Shown: positions 1 through 10,487, counted from the first letter of the stretch. The stretch: 64,000 bases of DNA from Prochlorococcus marinus str. MIT 9313 (GCF_000011485.1 NC_005071.1:1987347-2051346); one strand, 5' to 3'. Notes: generated by a model from the sequence alone, not told the origin. Numbers and translations: made by a program.

Positions 1-411
1 TGGATCCCTGAGCAGGTCTTCTTCCTCCAACGCAGGCAATCTCAAAGGCTTCACCTGATCAGCAGCGCGGGGCGGCTCCTGCCAACGCCATCTCGCCCTA
101 GGTGCCCGATCAACACAAAGAGCCTTCAGCTCACGCTTCAAGGCACGGCGGACATCCCCGCGGGCCACTACCACGAAAAATTCCTTACGAGACGCAAGCC
201 CTGAGCTGAATGGGGCATTGCCATTGCCATTGAAAAGCCTTGCAGGGTCTGGCAACCAACGGGGCGTACAGATCCCTGGATCACTGGTGTCCGTTTCGAG
301 AAAGAGATGCACGCCATAGCCATCAGGCTCACTCACCACCGCCAGGCCGTCATGAGCTTGATGCCGCTGCAAGGGATAAATAGCCCAGCTGGGCTTGGAA
401 GACGACGTCAT
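1..411 (-). CDS. Conserved hypothetical protein (partial, runs off window start)
   Basis: An open frame reads leftward from ATG at 411 to the window edge without a stop, giving the first 137 residues. It begins MTSSSKPSWAIYPL and is soluble, with a charged central stretch (RGDVRRALKRELKALC) and no signal peptide or membrane segment. I do not recognise a family. The low-complexity NGNGN near residue 63 looks like a loop. It is divergent from the thioredoxin-like gene at 541, so the gap at 412-540 probably holds promoters for both. The C-terminus lies outside the window. Confidence 0.6.
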   Translation of the reverse strand, partial: MTSSSKPSWAIYPLQRHQAHDGLAVVSEPDGYGVHLFLETDTSDPGICTPRWLPDPARLFNGNGNAPFSSGLASRKEFFVVVARGDVRRALKRELKALCVDRAPRARWRWQEPPRAADQVKPLRLPALEEEDLLRDP

Positions 412-540
412 ACAGCCGTTAAGCACTACGGCCAAAGCCACTAACAGGAAGGTCTTACCTTTTGCATTGACTTGCTTCACGGCATTGATGCAGCCATGCA
501 AAGTCATCCTGAACCAGCATTGAAGGGCTGCTTTCCCAAC

Positions 541-1161
541 ATGGCCCTCACTCCCTCCACGATGCTGCCTCTCGGGACCCCCTTACCGGCGTTTGAATTG
601 AAGGTGGTACCCGGCACCAATCTTGAGATCGATGGCGGGCTTGGCGCCCTGAACACAATCAAAACAAGCAACCTGCCAACCAAGCCCCTCCTGCTGATGA
701 CGCTCTGCGCCCACTGCCCTTTCGTGAAACACATTGAAAAAGAACTGACCCATCTTGATCAGGACTACGGAGATTCCGTGCAGCTTCTGGCTATCGCCAG
801 CAACAGTCTGATCACTCATCCCCAAGACGGTCCTGAGCAGCTCGCGGCTCAGGCAAAGCAACAAGGCTGGCGGTTCCCTTATCTACTGGATACTGACCAA
901 AGCCTCGCCAAGGCCCTACAAGCCGCCTGCACCCCAGACTTCTTCCTATTTACCCCCTCTCCACAAGGACTGCAGCGACTCTGCTACCGCGGCCAACTGG
1001 ATAACAGCCGCCCTGGGAACGATGCACCTGTGACTGGATCGGACCTACGTGCTGCCTTAGATGCCGTTTTGAACGGGCAGGATGTCTCTCCCCACCAGCA
1101 GGCCTCAATCGGCTGCAACATCAAGTGGCACCCAGGACAAGAGCCCCCCTGGTTCGGCTGA
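541..1161 (+). CDS. Thioredoxin-like / peroxiredoxin-like redox protein
   Basis: A 206-residue cytosolic protein of the thioredoxin fold, closest in style to the AhpC/TSA-like redoxin group. The redox motif CAHC lies in TLCAHCPFVKH about 60 residues in, after the strand LLLMTL. LLDTDQSLAKALQAACTPDF follows as the cis-proline region (TPDF). It should act as a thiol-disulfide reductase or thiol peroxidase; the substrate is unknown. The frame is open further upstream (ATG at 508), but MALTPSTMLPLG at 541 matches how the family starts just before the LGTPLPAF strand. No clear ribosome binding site was seen. It lies 54 bases upstream of the aminotransferase on the same strand. Confidence 0.75.
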   Translation: MALTPSTMLPLGTPLPAFELKVVPGTNLEIDGGLGALNTIKTSNLPTKPLLLMTLCAHCPFVKHIEKELTHLDQDYGDSVQLLAIASNSLITHPQDGPEQLAAQAKQQGWRFPYLLDTDQSLAKALQAACTPDFFLFTPSPQGLQRLCYRGQLDNSRPGNDAPVTGSDLRAALDAVLNGQDVSPHQQASIGCNIKWHPGQEPPWFG

Positions 1162-1215
1162 TCTGCCACTTCAAAAGCTGCTAAACCGTCTTCGGCTCGG
1201 CTTAAGGTGCTTCTC

Positions 1216-2442
1216 ATGCAGGTGCCCCCTTTTAGCCTTACTCAACAGCTAGCCGAACTGGGGCCTGACCTTGATGAGGCGGTCTTGCGCGTGCTGCGCA
1301 GTGGCCAATACATCGGCGGCACCGAAATTGAATCTTTTGAACAAGCCTTTGCTAACTCCCTTGGCGTGCCTTTTGTCGTTGGTTGCAACAGCGGCACCGA
1401 TGCTTTGGTCCTGGCCCTGAGGGCACTGGATATCGGAGCAGGAGATGAGGTGATCAGCTGTTCTTTCAGCTTTTTTGCCACTGCCGAGGCAATCAGTTCG
1501 GTAGGCGCCACACCTGTCTTCGTGGACGTCGAAGCGGACACTTATCTCATCAACCTGGAACAAATCGAAGCAGCAATAACCCCAGACACCCGTGCTCTTT
1601 TACCAGTTCACCTTTTCGGCCGCCCCGTCAACATGGAGCAGCTGATGGCCATCGCCAACAAACATGGGCTGAAAGTGATCGAAGATTGTGCCCAAGCCAG
1701 TGGTGCAGCGTGGAACGGACGGTCCGTAGGCAGTTGGGGCGATGTGGGCTGCTTCAGCTTCTTTCCCACCAAAAACCTTGGCGGCGCTGGCGATGGTGGA
1801 GCCGTCAGCACACATGACGCAAAGCTTGCTCAGCGAATGCGAGAACTCGCTGTTCACGGAATGCCGCGTCGATATTTGCATACAGAACTTGGCTACAACA
1901 GCCGACTGGATGCCCTGCAAGCCGCCGTTTTAAACGTGAAACTACCAAGGCTTTCTTGCTGGGTTGAAAAGCGACAAGCCATCGCGACCCGTTATCAAAC
2001 GTTGCTCACAAACCTTCCTTGCCTCGAGCTTCCAGATCAAACAAAAGCAAGCCATCTGCAACATGCATGGAACCAATTCGTGGTGCGGGTAACGAGCTGC
2101 CCAATGAACCAAAGCAACTCTGAGAGCCTTGGCAAACCGTCAAAAAACAATGGCAGCAATACCCTGCCGGATAGCAGTTGCCGTGATTGGCTCAAACAAA
2201 GTCTTTTAGAACATGGCATTAACACCATCATTTACTACCCAATCCCGATCCATCTCCAACCGGCCTATGAAGGCCTAAGCCAAGGCCCAGGCAGCCTGCC
2301 GGTCACTGAACAGCTTTGCAGTCAAGTGCTGAGCTTGCCGATCTTCCCAGAATTGCGCGAAGAGCAGCAGCAACAGGTTGTCTCTATGTTGCAGAAGCTG
2401 CTGAGTCCAGCAACCACAACTCACATGAGCAAGGTTGCTTAA
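1216..2442 (+). CDS. DegT/DnrJ/EryC1/StrS-family PLP sugar aminotransferase
   Basis: A 408-residue PLP-dependent aminotransferase of the DegT/StrS class, which transfers an amino group from glutamate to a keto-sugar nucleotide for surface glycans. Visible family marks are SGQYIGGTEIESFE near the N-terminus, the cofactor contact GCNSGTDAL, EDCAQASGA, and the PLP lysine in FFPTKNLGGAGDGG. GYNSRLDALQAAVL follows. The ATG at 1216 fits the family start MQVPPFSLTQQL; a GTG three codons upstream is possible. An insert rich in Ser/Asn around residues 297-317 is unusual for the family. The sugar substrate cannot be told. It may serve the glycan clusters between 19 and 56 kb, although it is not in an operon with them. 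Confidence 0.85.
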   Translation: MQVPPFSLTQQLAELGPDLDEAVLRVLRSGQYIGGTEIESFEQAFANSLGVPFVVGCNSGTDALVLALRALDIGAGDEVISCSFSFFATAEAISSVGATPVFVDVEADTYLINLEQIEAAITPDTRALLPVHLFGRPVNMEQLMAIANKHGLKVIEDCAQASGAAWNGRSVGSWGDVGCFSFFPTKNLGGAGDGGAVSTHDAKLAQRMRELAVHGMPRRYLHTELGYNSRLDALQAAVLNVKLPRLSCWVEKRQAIATRYQTLLTNLPCLELPDQTKASHLQHAWNQFVVRVTSCPMNQSNSESLGKPSKNNGSNTLPDSSCRDWLKQSLLEHGINTIIYYPIPIHLQPAYEGLSQGPGSLPVTEQLCSQVLSLPIFPELREEQQQQVVSMLQKLLSPATTTHMSKVA

Positions 2443-2544
2443 AAAGCCTTATTTAATACCTGCTATTGCTTGTTATTAGGCACAACCTCCATAGATAAAT
2501 ACTGCTTCGCAGTAATACCAGAACAACCAGCGGGATAGTGATCT

Positions 2545-3105
2545 TTAGAGACCCAACAACTGACGCGCCCGATACCAAGCGGTAATGCTCTTGCCATCCA
2601 GAGCTTCATCACCACTAGCTAAGCAAGCATCGAATTCAGCTGGGGTCATATGCAGCACCTCAAGATCCTCGTCTTCATCACCAGCAGGAGATTCGCTCAG
2701 GGCTTTAAGGTCTCGGGCCAGAAAAAGGTGTATGACTTCATCGGAGTAGCCAGGACAAGGCAGCATCTGCCCCAAAGAATCCCAGCGAGCTGCGCTGTAG
2801 CCAGCCTCCTCTGCCAGTTCCCGCTCCATCGAAGCCTGGGGATCTTCCCCATCCTCAAGCGTGCCAGCAGGAAATTCCAGGATGCGGCGGGCTACCGCAA
2901 AGCGGTACTGACGAAGCACCACAACCCTGCCATCGGCAGTGATTGGCACCGCTAAGGAAGCACCAGGATGGCGAATCAGACCAAAGAGACCCTGTACCCC
3001 AATCGGCAGCTCAAAACGGTTGATCTCAAAACGAATCTTTCTTGCCTCTAACGCTGCTGTGGTTTCCAACAGCAAAGATGGCTCAGGGGGCGGAAGAGGC
3101 ACCAT
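2545..3105 (-). CDS. Nudix hydrolase, ADP-ribose pyrophosphatase type
   Basis: A 186-residue Nudix hydrolase, probably cleaving ADP-ribose or a related nucleoside diphosphate sugar. The Nudix box GX5EX7REUXEEXGU is complete: G in AGTLEDGED, then RELAEEAGY. The start is the ATG at 3105 (MVPLPPPEPS); a TTG at 3120 is also in frame. It is co-directional with folK upstream, 69 bases away, and probably shares its transcript. The gene is convergent with the DegT-type aminotransferase, with about 100 bases between the stops. Confidence 0.85.
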   Translation of the reverse strand: MVPLPPPEPSLLLETTAALEARKIRFEINRFELPIGVQGLFGLIRHPGASLAVPITADGRVVVLRQYRFAVARRILEFPAGTLEDGEDPQASMERELAEEAGYSAARWDSLGQMLPCPGYSDEVIHLFLARDLKALSESPAGDEDEDLEVLHMTPAEFDACLASGDEALDGKSITAWYRARQLLGL

Positions 3106-3174
3106 GTTGACCACAAACAAAGAACTCCCAGCATGGTGGCTGATGACCAGACAAGGACTTGAATTGCGCCACCC

Positions 3175-3807
3175 CTATTCAAGCCAGCCCAAATCAGGGG
3201 GAATACGGCGCGGCACCTGAGCCACTCCCGTTAGGGCCGCTGCAAGTGGCACCACGACAAAACTTCGTTCAATCAGACGGGGGTGAGGAAGGATTAGGGC
3301 CTCGTGCTGAACCTGTAGTGCGCCCCAGGCAAGCAAATCAAGATCCAGTGAGCGCGATTCCCAGCGCATCAACTCTGCCTGGCGATCTCGTCCGAAGCGC
3401 TTCTCCAGGGCCAGCAGTCTGGCTAACAAGGACAGCGCAGCCGCTTCACAAGGCTGCAACAAAGCAAGCCGCGGCCCATCCACCACAACTACCGCATTGA
3501 TGTAGACAGGCTGCTCGGGTGGACCGCCAACGGGGTCGGTCTCAAATAATGGCGACCAACGGCAACGCAAACCTGCAGGATTCACCCTTTCGCCCGATGC
3601 CTCTCCAAGCGATGTTGAGAGCCACTCATGGATGGTCTGCTCTAACTCAGGGCGCACTGCCCTCAAGGTGGCACGCGGAGGTCCAAAAGCACTAGCCAAA
3701 TTGGCTCCTAGTGCCACAGCTAACGTGCTTGGAGCAGAATAAGCAGTAGAAACTCCGAGTTGATCAGCGAGACTGGCGCACACGTCATCGAGCCGGGGGG
3801 ACTCCAT
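3175..3807 (-). CDS. folK: 2-amino-4-hydroxy-6-hydroxymethyldihydropteridine pyrophosphokinase
   Basis: A 210-residue HPPK, which transfers pyrophosphate from ATP to 6-hydroxymethyl-7,8-dihydropterin in folate synthesis. Family features are [38 protein letters not shown] and the signature [15 protein letters not shown], followed by [18 protein letters not shown]. The frame is open 87 codons further upstream, but that part lies over chlD and is low-complexity Ser/Pro/Arg. The ATG at 3807 leaves a normal-length protein and a 61-base divergent promoter gap to chlD. It is upstream of the Nudix gene on the same strand. Confidence 0.88.
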   Translation of the reverse strand: MESPRLDDVCASLADQLGVSTAYSAPSTLAVALGANLASAFGPPRATLRAVRPELEQTIHEWLSTSLGEASGERVNPAGLRCRWSPLFETDPVGGPPEQPVYINAVVVVDGPRLALLQPCEAAALSLLARLLALEKRFGRDRQAELMRWESRSLDLDLLAWGALQVQHEALILPHPRLIERSFVVVPLAAALTGVAQVPRRIPPDLGWLE

Positions 3808-3868
3808 GGTTGCAAGCGGATCGGCCGCAACTGCCAACACAAGGTCCAGAGATCGAGCAGGCCAGGAC

Positions 3869-5950
3869 ATGGCCACTCGTGCTTTTCCTCTTGCCGCAAT
3901 TACAGGCCATGGAACGCTCAAGCTTTCACTGCTCCTAGCAGCGGTTGATCCAGAACTGGGTGGGGTGGTGATCGCCGGCGGCCGCGGCACTGGCAAATCG
4001 GTCTTGGCACGGGGACTGCATGCACTGCTACCGCCAATCGATGTGCTCGATCTGGAAGCCCTTAGCAAAGATCAGCAGACTTCACAAATTCATCGCCCCA
4101 TTGGTCTCAATCTGGATCCAAAGCTCCCTGAGGAATGGGACGAAGCCAGCCAACGCCTGATCACGAAACAGGGCGCCACCGATGAGGAGAACTCAAAGGA
4201 GCCACTGCCGAGCCGTGTGATCCCAGCACCCTTTGTGCAAGTTCCAATTGGCATTACTGAAGACAGACTTGTTGGCGCTGTAGACGTCACGGCCTCCCTA
4301 ACCAGTGGAACCCCTGTCTTCCAACCTGGACTACTAGCAGAAGCCCATCGGGGAGTGCTCTATCTCGATGAGCTCAATCTGTTGGATGACGGTATCGTCA
4401 ACCTCATGCTGGCGGCAGTGGGAGCCGGCGAAAACCGAGTAGAGCGAGAAGGCCTCAGCCTCAGCCATCCCTGCCGTCCACTACTGATTGCTACTTACAA
4501 CCCTGAAGAAGGGGCAATGCGCGACCACCTATTGGACCGTTTCGCCATCGCTCTCTCCGCCGACCAGCTGATCAGCAACGAGCAACGTGTTGAGATCACC
4601 GAGGCAGTACTGGCCCATGGCCAATGCAGTGTCAGCTTCGCTGCAAAGTGGGCCCAGGAGACCGAAGCACTAGCAACTCAGCTGCTACTGGCTCGTCAAT
4701 GGCTGCCCGATGTACAAATCAGCCACGCACAGATCGAATATCTGGTCAATGAAGCCATTCGTGGAGGCGTGGAAGGGCATCGCTCTGAGCTTTATGCAGT
4801 ACGCGTGGCACGGGCCCACGCGGCTCTCAGCGGCCGAGACCAGGTTGAAGCAGACGACCTCCAAGTCGCCGTGCGGCTGGTGATTGCACCGCGTGCATTG
4901 CAATTGCCGCCTCAAGAAGAGCAAATGGAGCCCCCCCCGCCAGAGCAACAGCAAGCACCGCCACCACCAGATCAATCGCAAGAAGACACTTCTGAAGAAG
5001 ATGAGGATGAAGAGGATGACGAAGACACCCCTGAAGAGCAGACATCACCACCGGTTCCAGAAGAATTCATGCTTGATCCAGAAGCAATTGCAATCGATCC
5101 AGACCTTTTGCTGTTTTCTGCAGCCAAGTCAAAAAGTGGAAACAGTGGGAACCGTTCGGCAGTCCTCAGTGACAGCCGTGGCCGCTACGTCAGGCCCATC
5201 ATCCCTCGTGGCCCTGTTCGACGTATCGCCGTCGACGCGACATTAAGAGCTGCGGCCCCATATCAAAAAGCTCGGCGATCCAGACAGCCGGATCGCACAG
5301 TGATTGTCGAAGAAGGAGATCTGAGAGCCAAGTTGCTGCAACGCAAGGCTGGTTCACTCGTCATTTTCCTTGTTGATGCAAGCGGTTCGATGGCTCTAAA
5401 TCGCATGCAGGGCGCCAAGGGAGCAGTCATTCGCTTACTCACCGAGGCCTATGAGAACCGAGATGAGGTTTCACTCATCCCATTCCGAGGAGAACAAGCG
5501 GAGGTTTTACTGCCTCCAACCAAATCGATTACTGCAGCAAAAAGAAGGCTAGAAGTGATGCCCTGCGGCGGCGGCTCTCCTCTCGCCCATGGTCTTACCC
5601 AGGCTGCTCGTGTGGGTGCTAACGCATTGTCTAAAGGAGATCTCGCCCAAGTTGTCGTTGTTGCCATCACGGATGGACGCGGCAATGTGCCTTTAGGGAC
5701 CTCACTAGGTCAGCCACAACTTGAAGGAGAAGATCCACCGGATCTAAAGCAGGAATTACTTGATGTCGCGAGCCGCTACCGCAGTCTGGGGATCAAATTG
5801 CTAGTCATCGATACCGAGCGTAAGTTCATCGGCAGTGGTATGGGCAAGGACCTAGCAGAAGCTGCCGCCGGCAAATACGTCCAACTGCCAAAGGCAACTG
5901 ATCAAGCGATTGCCGCCATCGCAATGGAAGCAATAGACCAGGTTAAATAA
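3869..5950 (+). CDS. chlD: Magnesium chelatase subunit D
   Basis: A 693-residue subunit of magnesium chelatase, which with ChlI and ChlH inserts Mg into protoporphyrin IX, the first committed step of chlorophyll synthesis. The order is: an AAA+ domain with a P-loop GGRGTGKS near residues 37-44, an Asp-rich Walker B region ([12 protein letters not shown]), a proline-rich then very acidic linker around residues 350-400, and a C-terminal von Willebrand A domain with the MIDAS motif DASGSM near residue 503. The ATG at 3869 ([15 protein letters not shown]) was chosen because the frame upstream overlaps folK's coding strand and lacks family similarity. It is divergent from folK. Confidence 0.95.
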   Translation: MATRAFPLAAITGHGTLKLSLLLAAVDPELGGVVIAGGRGTGKSVLARGLHALLPPIDVLDLEALSKDQQTSQIHRPIGLNLDPKLPEEWDEASQRLITKQGATDEENSKEPLPSRVIPAPFVQVPIGITEDRLVGAVDVTASLTSGTPVFQPGLLAEAHRGVLYLDELNLLDDGIVNLMLAAVGAGENRVEREGLSLSHPCRPLLIATYNPEEGAMRDHLLDRFAIALSADQLISNEQRVEITEAVLAHGQCSVSFAAKWAQETEALATQLLLARQWLPDVQISHAQIEYLVNEAIRGGVEGHRSELYAVRVARAHAALSGRDQVEADDLQVAVRLVIAPRALQLPPQEEQMEPPPPEQQQAPPPPDQSQEDTSEEDEDEEDDEDTPEEQTSPPVPEEFMLDPEAIAIDPDLLLFSAAKSKSGNSGNRSAVLSDSRGRYVRPIIPRGPVRRIAVDATLRAAAPYQKARRSRQPDRTVIVEEGDLRAKLLQRKAGSLVIFLVDASGSMALNRMQGAKGAVIRLLTEAYENRDEVSLIPFRGEQAEVLLPPTKSITAAKRRLEVMPCGGGSPLAHGLTQAARVGANALSKGDLAQVVVVAITDGRGNVPLGTSLGQPQLEGEDPPDLKQELLDVASRYRSLGIKLLVIDTERKFIGSGMGKDLAEAAAGKYVQLPKATDQAIAAIAMEAIDQVK

Positions 5951-6002
5951 TACTTAGGCCTATTAATTGATCACGCATATAGGCTCTAAAGAGCTTAATA
6001 CT

Positions 6003-6878
6003 TCAAGGTCTATTACCACTAGTTTGGGCCGGGTAAAGCTCATTAAAAAACTCACCAAGGCCAATCGTAACGCTACGCAAAGAATTCATGAATTGCGGAT
6101 CATTCGTAAGCTTTTCCACATCTCCACCCACTGCATCAAACTTTTTAGTAAGCGAGCGAGCGTAACTCACAGTCTGCTTGAGATCATTAACTGTTTTCGG
6201 GTTATCGAATGCTTCAACCACATTGTTGATATGGCCGGTTGCCAGATTGAGATTGGTAATCATCGGTTCAGCTCGAGCCACCTCATCCTTGAGCTGACTC
6301 ATTAATTTGGAGACATCTTCGGCGGTGCTCTCAATCTGCTTGGTGGAATCAACCAAATACGTGACCAACTTCTGCTTCTCTACCTCTTGCAGAATGCGCT
6401 CAAGTGTCTCTGTCACTGAAGAGATACTCACCGGAGGCTCACCCACAATCGTTGCCCCGTTACACAACACCTTGCTGCCAGAACAATCCATTGATCCAGG
6501 CAGGGGAGCATTAGCAGACAACGGCTGGCCAAGACTCACCAACGCCACCTGAGAATCACCCCCAAGCAATGAACTAGAGGCCACCTTGGCGACAACCGGC
6601 TTGGAAAGGCGCAGATCACCCTTATTGATTTCGAGGGTGGCCCGCACAGATTGGGAAGTCACATCGATTTTGACGACAGTGCCCACCAAGATGCCGCGAT
6701 AAGTCACGGGGGAACGTTCAGCAAGACCGGTTGCATCGGGGAAGTTCACCTTGATGCTCCAAACCTTGGCGCCAAGACGCACACCCCTTAACCAGAGCAA
6801 AGTTCCTGCAAAGGCAACCACGGCTCCAACGATGGAGAATCCGACAATCGCATCACGAACGCTACGTCGCATAGACAT
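6003..6878 (-). CDS. MCE/MlaD-family substrate-binding protein
   Basis: A 291-residue membrane-anchored MCE protein. A single N-terminal transmembrane helix (IVGFSIVGAVVAFAGTLLWL) is followed by one MCE domain (VNFPDATGLAERSPVTYRG, then LLGGDSQVAL) and a long helical, probably coiled-coil tail with repeated LxxL spacing. MCE proteins bind lipid in the periplasm or thylakoid lumen and serve ABC lipid importers (Mla, TGD2-like). Start ATG 6878 overlaps the stop of the ATPase gene as TGATG, so the two are translationally coupled. The permease (MlaE/YrbE/TGD1) is not in the window. Confidence 0.85.
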   Translation of the reverse strand: MSMRRSVRDAIVGFSIVGAVVAFAGTLLWLRGVRLGAKVWSIKVNFPDATGLAERSPVTYRGILVGTVVKIDVTSQSVRATLEINKGDLRLSKPVVAKVASSSLLGGDSQVALVSLGQPLSANAPLPGSMDCSGSKVLCNGATIVGEPPVSISSVTETLERILQEVEKQKLVTYLVDSTKQIESTAEDVSKLMSQLKDEVARAEPMITNLNLATGHINNVVEAFDNPKTVNDLKQTVSYARSLTKKFDAVGGDVEKLTNDPQFMNSLRSVTIGLGEFFNELYPAQTSGNRP

Positions 6879-7663
6879 CAATGCTCTTCAGGTTGCATTG
6901 GCCCGCGAAGACTACCGGTACGGAACTGGTCAACATAAGGATTATCCGTCTTACCGAAGTCTTCTATAGAGCCAGCCCAGTGAAACTTGCCTCCATAAAG
7001 CATCACCACCCTTTCTGCAGAACGTTCAATCGTGCTGCGTACATGGCTCACCACTACCGAACAACCTTTGGCCACTGTGGTGGTCTTAACAATTAAATCT
7101 TCAATTCGTGTGCACGCCACAGGATCAAGGCCAGCAGTTGGCTCGTCATAAAGCAATAGCGGCATCGCTGCGCTCTCCCGATCAGGATCATCGATCAGGG
7201 CCCTAGCAAAACTTACTCGTTTCTGCATGCCACCACTGAGCTGGCCTGGAAGTAGATCAGCCACATCGTAAAGCCCTACAGCTTCTAGACAAGCCATGGC
7301 TCGCTCACGAATCTCCTTCTGCTTAATGCGCCCTCCCCGCATCAACAAAAACCCCACGTTCTCCTCAACCGTGAGGGAGGCAAGCAACGCTGGGTTTTGA
7401 AAAACAAGGCGCACATCAGGGGGTTGCTCCTGATCAAGACGCAAATAAGCCTGCTGCTCACCAAAGAGACGAAGCTCTCCGCTGGTAGGCAACTCCAAAC
7501 CTGCCAGCAACCGCAACACCGTGGACTTACCAGCACCAGAGGGCCCCACGACCGCCAAGCGTTCCCCAGGCTGCATGACCAAGTTGACCTGATCAAGCAC
7601 TGGCCATTTTCCCCACTGCATGGTGAGATCACACATCTCGACCACGGGGGTGGCGTTTGACAC
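6878..7663 (-). CDS. ABC transporter ATP-binding protein (MlaF/TGD3-like)
   Basis: A 261-residue ABC ATPase with Walker A GPSGAGKS, signature LSGGMQKR, Walker B LLLYDEPTAGLDP and the switch histidine in VVVSHVRST. The signature form with GGMQ-R and its coupling to an MCE protein identify the Mla/TGD lipid-transport type. In cyanobacteria this type is thought to move lipids between membranes. The start is GTG at 7663 (SNATPVVEMCDL); an internal ATG nine codons in would trim the first strand. It is divergent from the YvcK-like gene, with about 200 bases between starts. Confidence 0.85.
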   Translation of the reverse strand: MSNATPVVEMCDLTMQWGKWPVLDQVNLVMQPGERLAVVGPSGAGKSTVLRLLAGLELPTSGELRLFGEQQAYLRLDQEQPPDVRLVFQNPALLASLTVEENVGFLLMRGGRIKQKEIRERAMACLEAVGLYDVADLLPGQLSGGMQKRVSFARALIDDPDRESAAMPLLLYDEPTAGLDPVACTRIEDLIVKTTTVAKGCSVVVSHVRSTIERSAERVVMLYGGKFHWAGSIEDFGKTDNPYVDQFRTGSLRGPMQPEEH

Positions 7664-7860
7664 AAATACCCTGTGCTGGGGACCGAGTCATTGTGCCCGG
7701 GATGTCGAAGAAGGAAAGCTTTCGTACAGTTGCGTTAAAGACCTATGGCCGGTTTGTCCCCGCGCATGTGACCTCGCCCAAACACCGCTTTACTCAGCGC
7801 CGCTCTCATCAGCGCCGCGCCAGTATCAAAGGGATAAAGGCTGCTAGCGAAAGGGGTCTA

Positions 7861-9183
7861 ATGATCCGTTCTCGCAGAGCAGTGAGTTGGCTCCTACCTG
7901 GACTGGTCGTCAAGCGCTGGCTGCTCACTTCGGGCCTGGGCCTTCTTATGGCACTTCTAGGAGCAGCCATCTGGGCGGACCTCAAGCCCATCTACTGGAT
8001 CATCGAGACCCTCGTCTGGCTACTGGGAACAATCACAACTGTGCTGCCACGCAGCATTACAGGTCCTTTAGTGGTCTTAATCGGAGCCGCCCTAGTGCTA
8101 TGGGGACAAAGCCGCAGCTTTGGTTCGATCCAACAAGCACTAGCGCCCGACAAGGACACCGTGCTCGTCGACGCCCTTCGTGCCAAAAGCAAACTCAACC
8201 GCGGCCCTAACATCGTCGCCATCGGAGGTGGAACAGGCCTCTCCACTCTGCTCAGTGGCCTGAAGCGCTACAGCAGCAACATCACAGCGATCGTCACAGT
8301 GGCTGACGATGGCGGCAGTAGCGGAGTCCTGCGTCGCGAACTTGGTGTTCAGCCCCCAGGCGACATTCGCAACTGCCTGGCTGCACTCTCAACAGAAGAA
8401 CCCCTGCTCACACGACTGTTTCAATATCGTTTCTCAGCAGGTAGTGGCCTAGAGGGCCACAGCTTCGGCAATCTCTTTCTCTCTGCACTATCAGCCATCA
8501 CGGGCAATCTAGAGACAGCCATCACAGCGTCTAGTCGAGTCCTCGCAGTTCAGGGTCAGGTCGTTCCCGCGACCAATGCAGATGTACAGCTCTGGGCGGA
8601 ACTGGAAAACGGCCAGCGCATTGAAGGGGAATCAGCGATCGGCAAGGCCCCAAGTCCAATCGTGAGGCTTGGCTGCTTGCCCGCACAACCACCAGCCCTG
8701 CCCCGCGCGCTAGAGGCAATCTCTAATGCAGACCTGATTCTTCTAGGACCTGGCAGCCTCTACACATCCCTATTACCCAATTTGCTTGTACCGGCCTTAG
8801 TTCGAACCATCCAGCAGAGCCGAGCACCGAAGCTTTACATCTGCAACTTAATGACTCAACCCGGCGAAACAGATGGCCTGGATGTTGTTGGTCACCTAAG
8901 AGCAATCGAAGCCCAACTCGCCAGCCTGGGCATCAGCCAGAAACTATTCAATGCCGTTTTGGCCCAGGATGACCTAGGAGAATCCCAATTGGTGAAGCAC
9001 TATCAAGCACGAGGCGCTGAACCGGTCAACTGTGATGCTCAAGCACTCATCGCCAAGGGCTATGAGTTGATGCAAGCTCCATTGCAAGGGAAAAGGCCTC
9101 GCGCAACACTGCGCCATGACCCACGCAGCCTTGCCCTAGCGGTGATGCGCTTCTATCGAAAGTATAAAAAGAGTGCTCAATAA
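7861..9183 (+). CDS. YvcK/CofD-like (gluconeogenesis factor) protein with N-terminal membrane anchor
   Basis: A 440-residue protein of the YvcK/CofD-like family. In Bacillus YvcK binds UDP-sugars and influences central carbon metabolism and cell-wall synthesis; the enzymatic role is unsettled. The Rossmann-like core starts near residue 118 with [15 protein letters not shown], then [21 protein letters not shown] and [13 protein letters not shown]. Ahead of it are two hydrophobic segments (about residues 18-37 and 57-80) that would tether the protein to a membrane. The frame is open further upstream over the divergent ABC gene, but ATG 7861 is preceded by a good Shine-Dalgarno (AAAGGGG), which decides the start. 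It ends 7 bases inside ndhJ, convergently. Confidence 0.85.
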
Positions 9184-9734
9184 GCATCCTGCATCTCATA
9201 AAAGTCTGGCTGCACATAATCTTTCCGCAGTGGCCAGCCCTTCCAGTCTTCAGGCATTAGCAATCTTTTCGGATGGGGATGTCCCTCAAAGTTGATGCCG
9301 AACATGTCAAAGGTTTCCCGCTCCTGCCAGTCAGCTCCGCGAAACAAGCCGTAGATCGATGGGAGCGAAGGTATGTCTTCACGGGATAAAAACACCTTGA
9401 GGCGTACCTCACGTACCTTGGCCGCTTCCGACGACGAATCTCCCACCCCCATCTTTGCAACCATTTCAGCCATGGCAACGAGATGGTAGAAGCAGACCAG
9501 CTGCTGGCCAGGGCCTTCGTCATAGCCACCCTGGCATTGAAGATAATCAAAACCATCAGCCTTGAGAGCTGCAACGATCACCTGCAGGAACATCGACTCC
9601 ACACCAATCACCTCCACACCAAGATGATCAGGATCAAGCAACTGATGCTCAAAACCCTGCTGGTTGAGCCAGCGGCTTACAGGTCCCGGTTCCGGACCCG
9701 CCGGCACCGGGGGCGTGGAAGGGGTCTCGCTCAT
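9177..9734 (-). CDS. ndhJ: NAD(P)H-quinone oxidoreductase subunit J
   Basis: A 185-residue NDH-1 subunit of the 30-kDa complex I family, part of the peripheral arm used in respiratory and cyclic electron flow on the thylakoid. Recognisable blocks are [20 protein letters not shown] and [34 protein letters not shown], here split for length, both conserved in NuoC/NdhJ. Its ATG overlaps the ndhK stop by four bases (ATGA), so it is last in an ndhC-ndhK-ndhJ operon. Confidence 0.96.
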
Positions 9735-10483
9735 GACTCGTAGGTTGATGAAGACTGAGAAGCTGGGCTGACATCAATTTCAGGGGTGTTCAACTCCGCA
9801 GCCATTGGTAGCCCAGCACCAGGCTTCAAGGCAGCTTTCTGGGTATCAGCACTCAAGTAGGCCCCGGTGACAATTGGCTCAACTCGCTTCATATGATGGG
9901 GCACTGTGAAGTAGCGGTGGGTCTGGGCAATCTTGATCCGCTCAGCAACCGATTCATCACCCACTTTTTTGCGTAACTTGATCACCGCATCAAAAATTGC
10001 TTCAGGGCGAGGTGGGCACCCTGGGAGATAGAGATCTACGGGGATGAGCTTGTCTACTCCACGCACAGCGGTAGTGGAGTCAGCACTGAACATGCCACCA
10101 GTGATCGTGCATGCACCCATAGCAATCACGTATTTAGGCTCAGGCATCTGCTCATAAAGCCTTACCAGGGCTGGAGCCATCTTCATGGTCACCGTGCCCG
10201 CAACGATCAGGAGATCAGCCTGCCGCGGAGAGCTTCGGGGCACCAAGCCAAAACGGTCAAAATCAAACCTTGATCCAATCAGAGCCGCGAACTCGATAAA
10301 GCAACACGCGGTGCCATACAGCAACGGCCAGAGACTGCTAAGCCGAGCCCAATTGTGAAGATCGTCCAGGCTTGTGAGAATGATGTTCTCACTCAAGTCA
10401 CTGGTCACACTGGGAGCGCCTACGGGGCCACAACTCGCTGCACGCAAGTCACGTACGGCATCGATGGAGGGGGTCACTGACAT
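9731..10483 (-). CDS. ndhK: NAD(P)H-quinone oxidoreductase subunit K
   Basis: A 250-residue NuoB/NdhK subunit carrying the N2-type 4Fe-4S cluster of NDH-1. Cluster ligands are visible: adjacent cysteines in [13 protein letters not shown], one in GACTITGGM and one in [10 protein letters not shown]. The C-terminal 40 residues are a variable tail. ATG at 10483 ([13 protein letters not shown]) was chosen; the frame is open 22 codons upstream but that would overlap ndhC. The start is four bases after the ndhC stop, and its stop overlaps the ndhJ start. Confidence 0.96.
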
Positions 10484-10487
10484 GAAA

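Noticed and set aside
3808-4068. Upstream extension of folK over the start of chlD
   Set aside because: The frame is open but encodes low-complexity Ser/Pro/Arg sequence antisense to a strongly conserved chlD segment; folK has its normal length from 3807.
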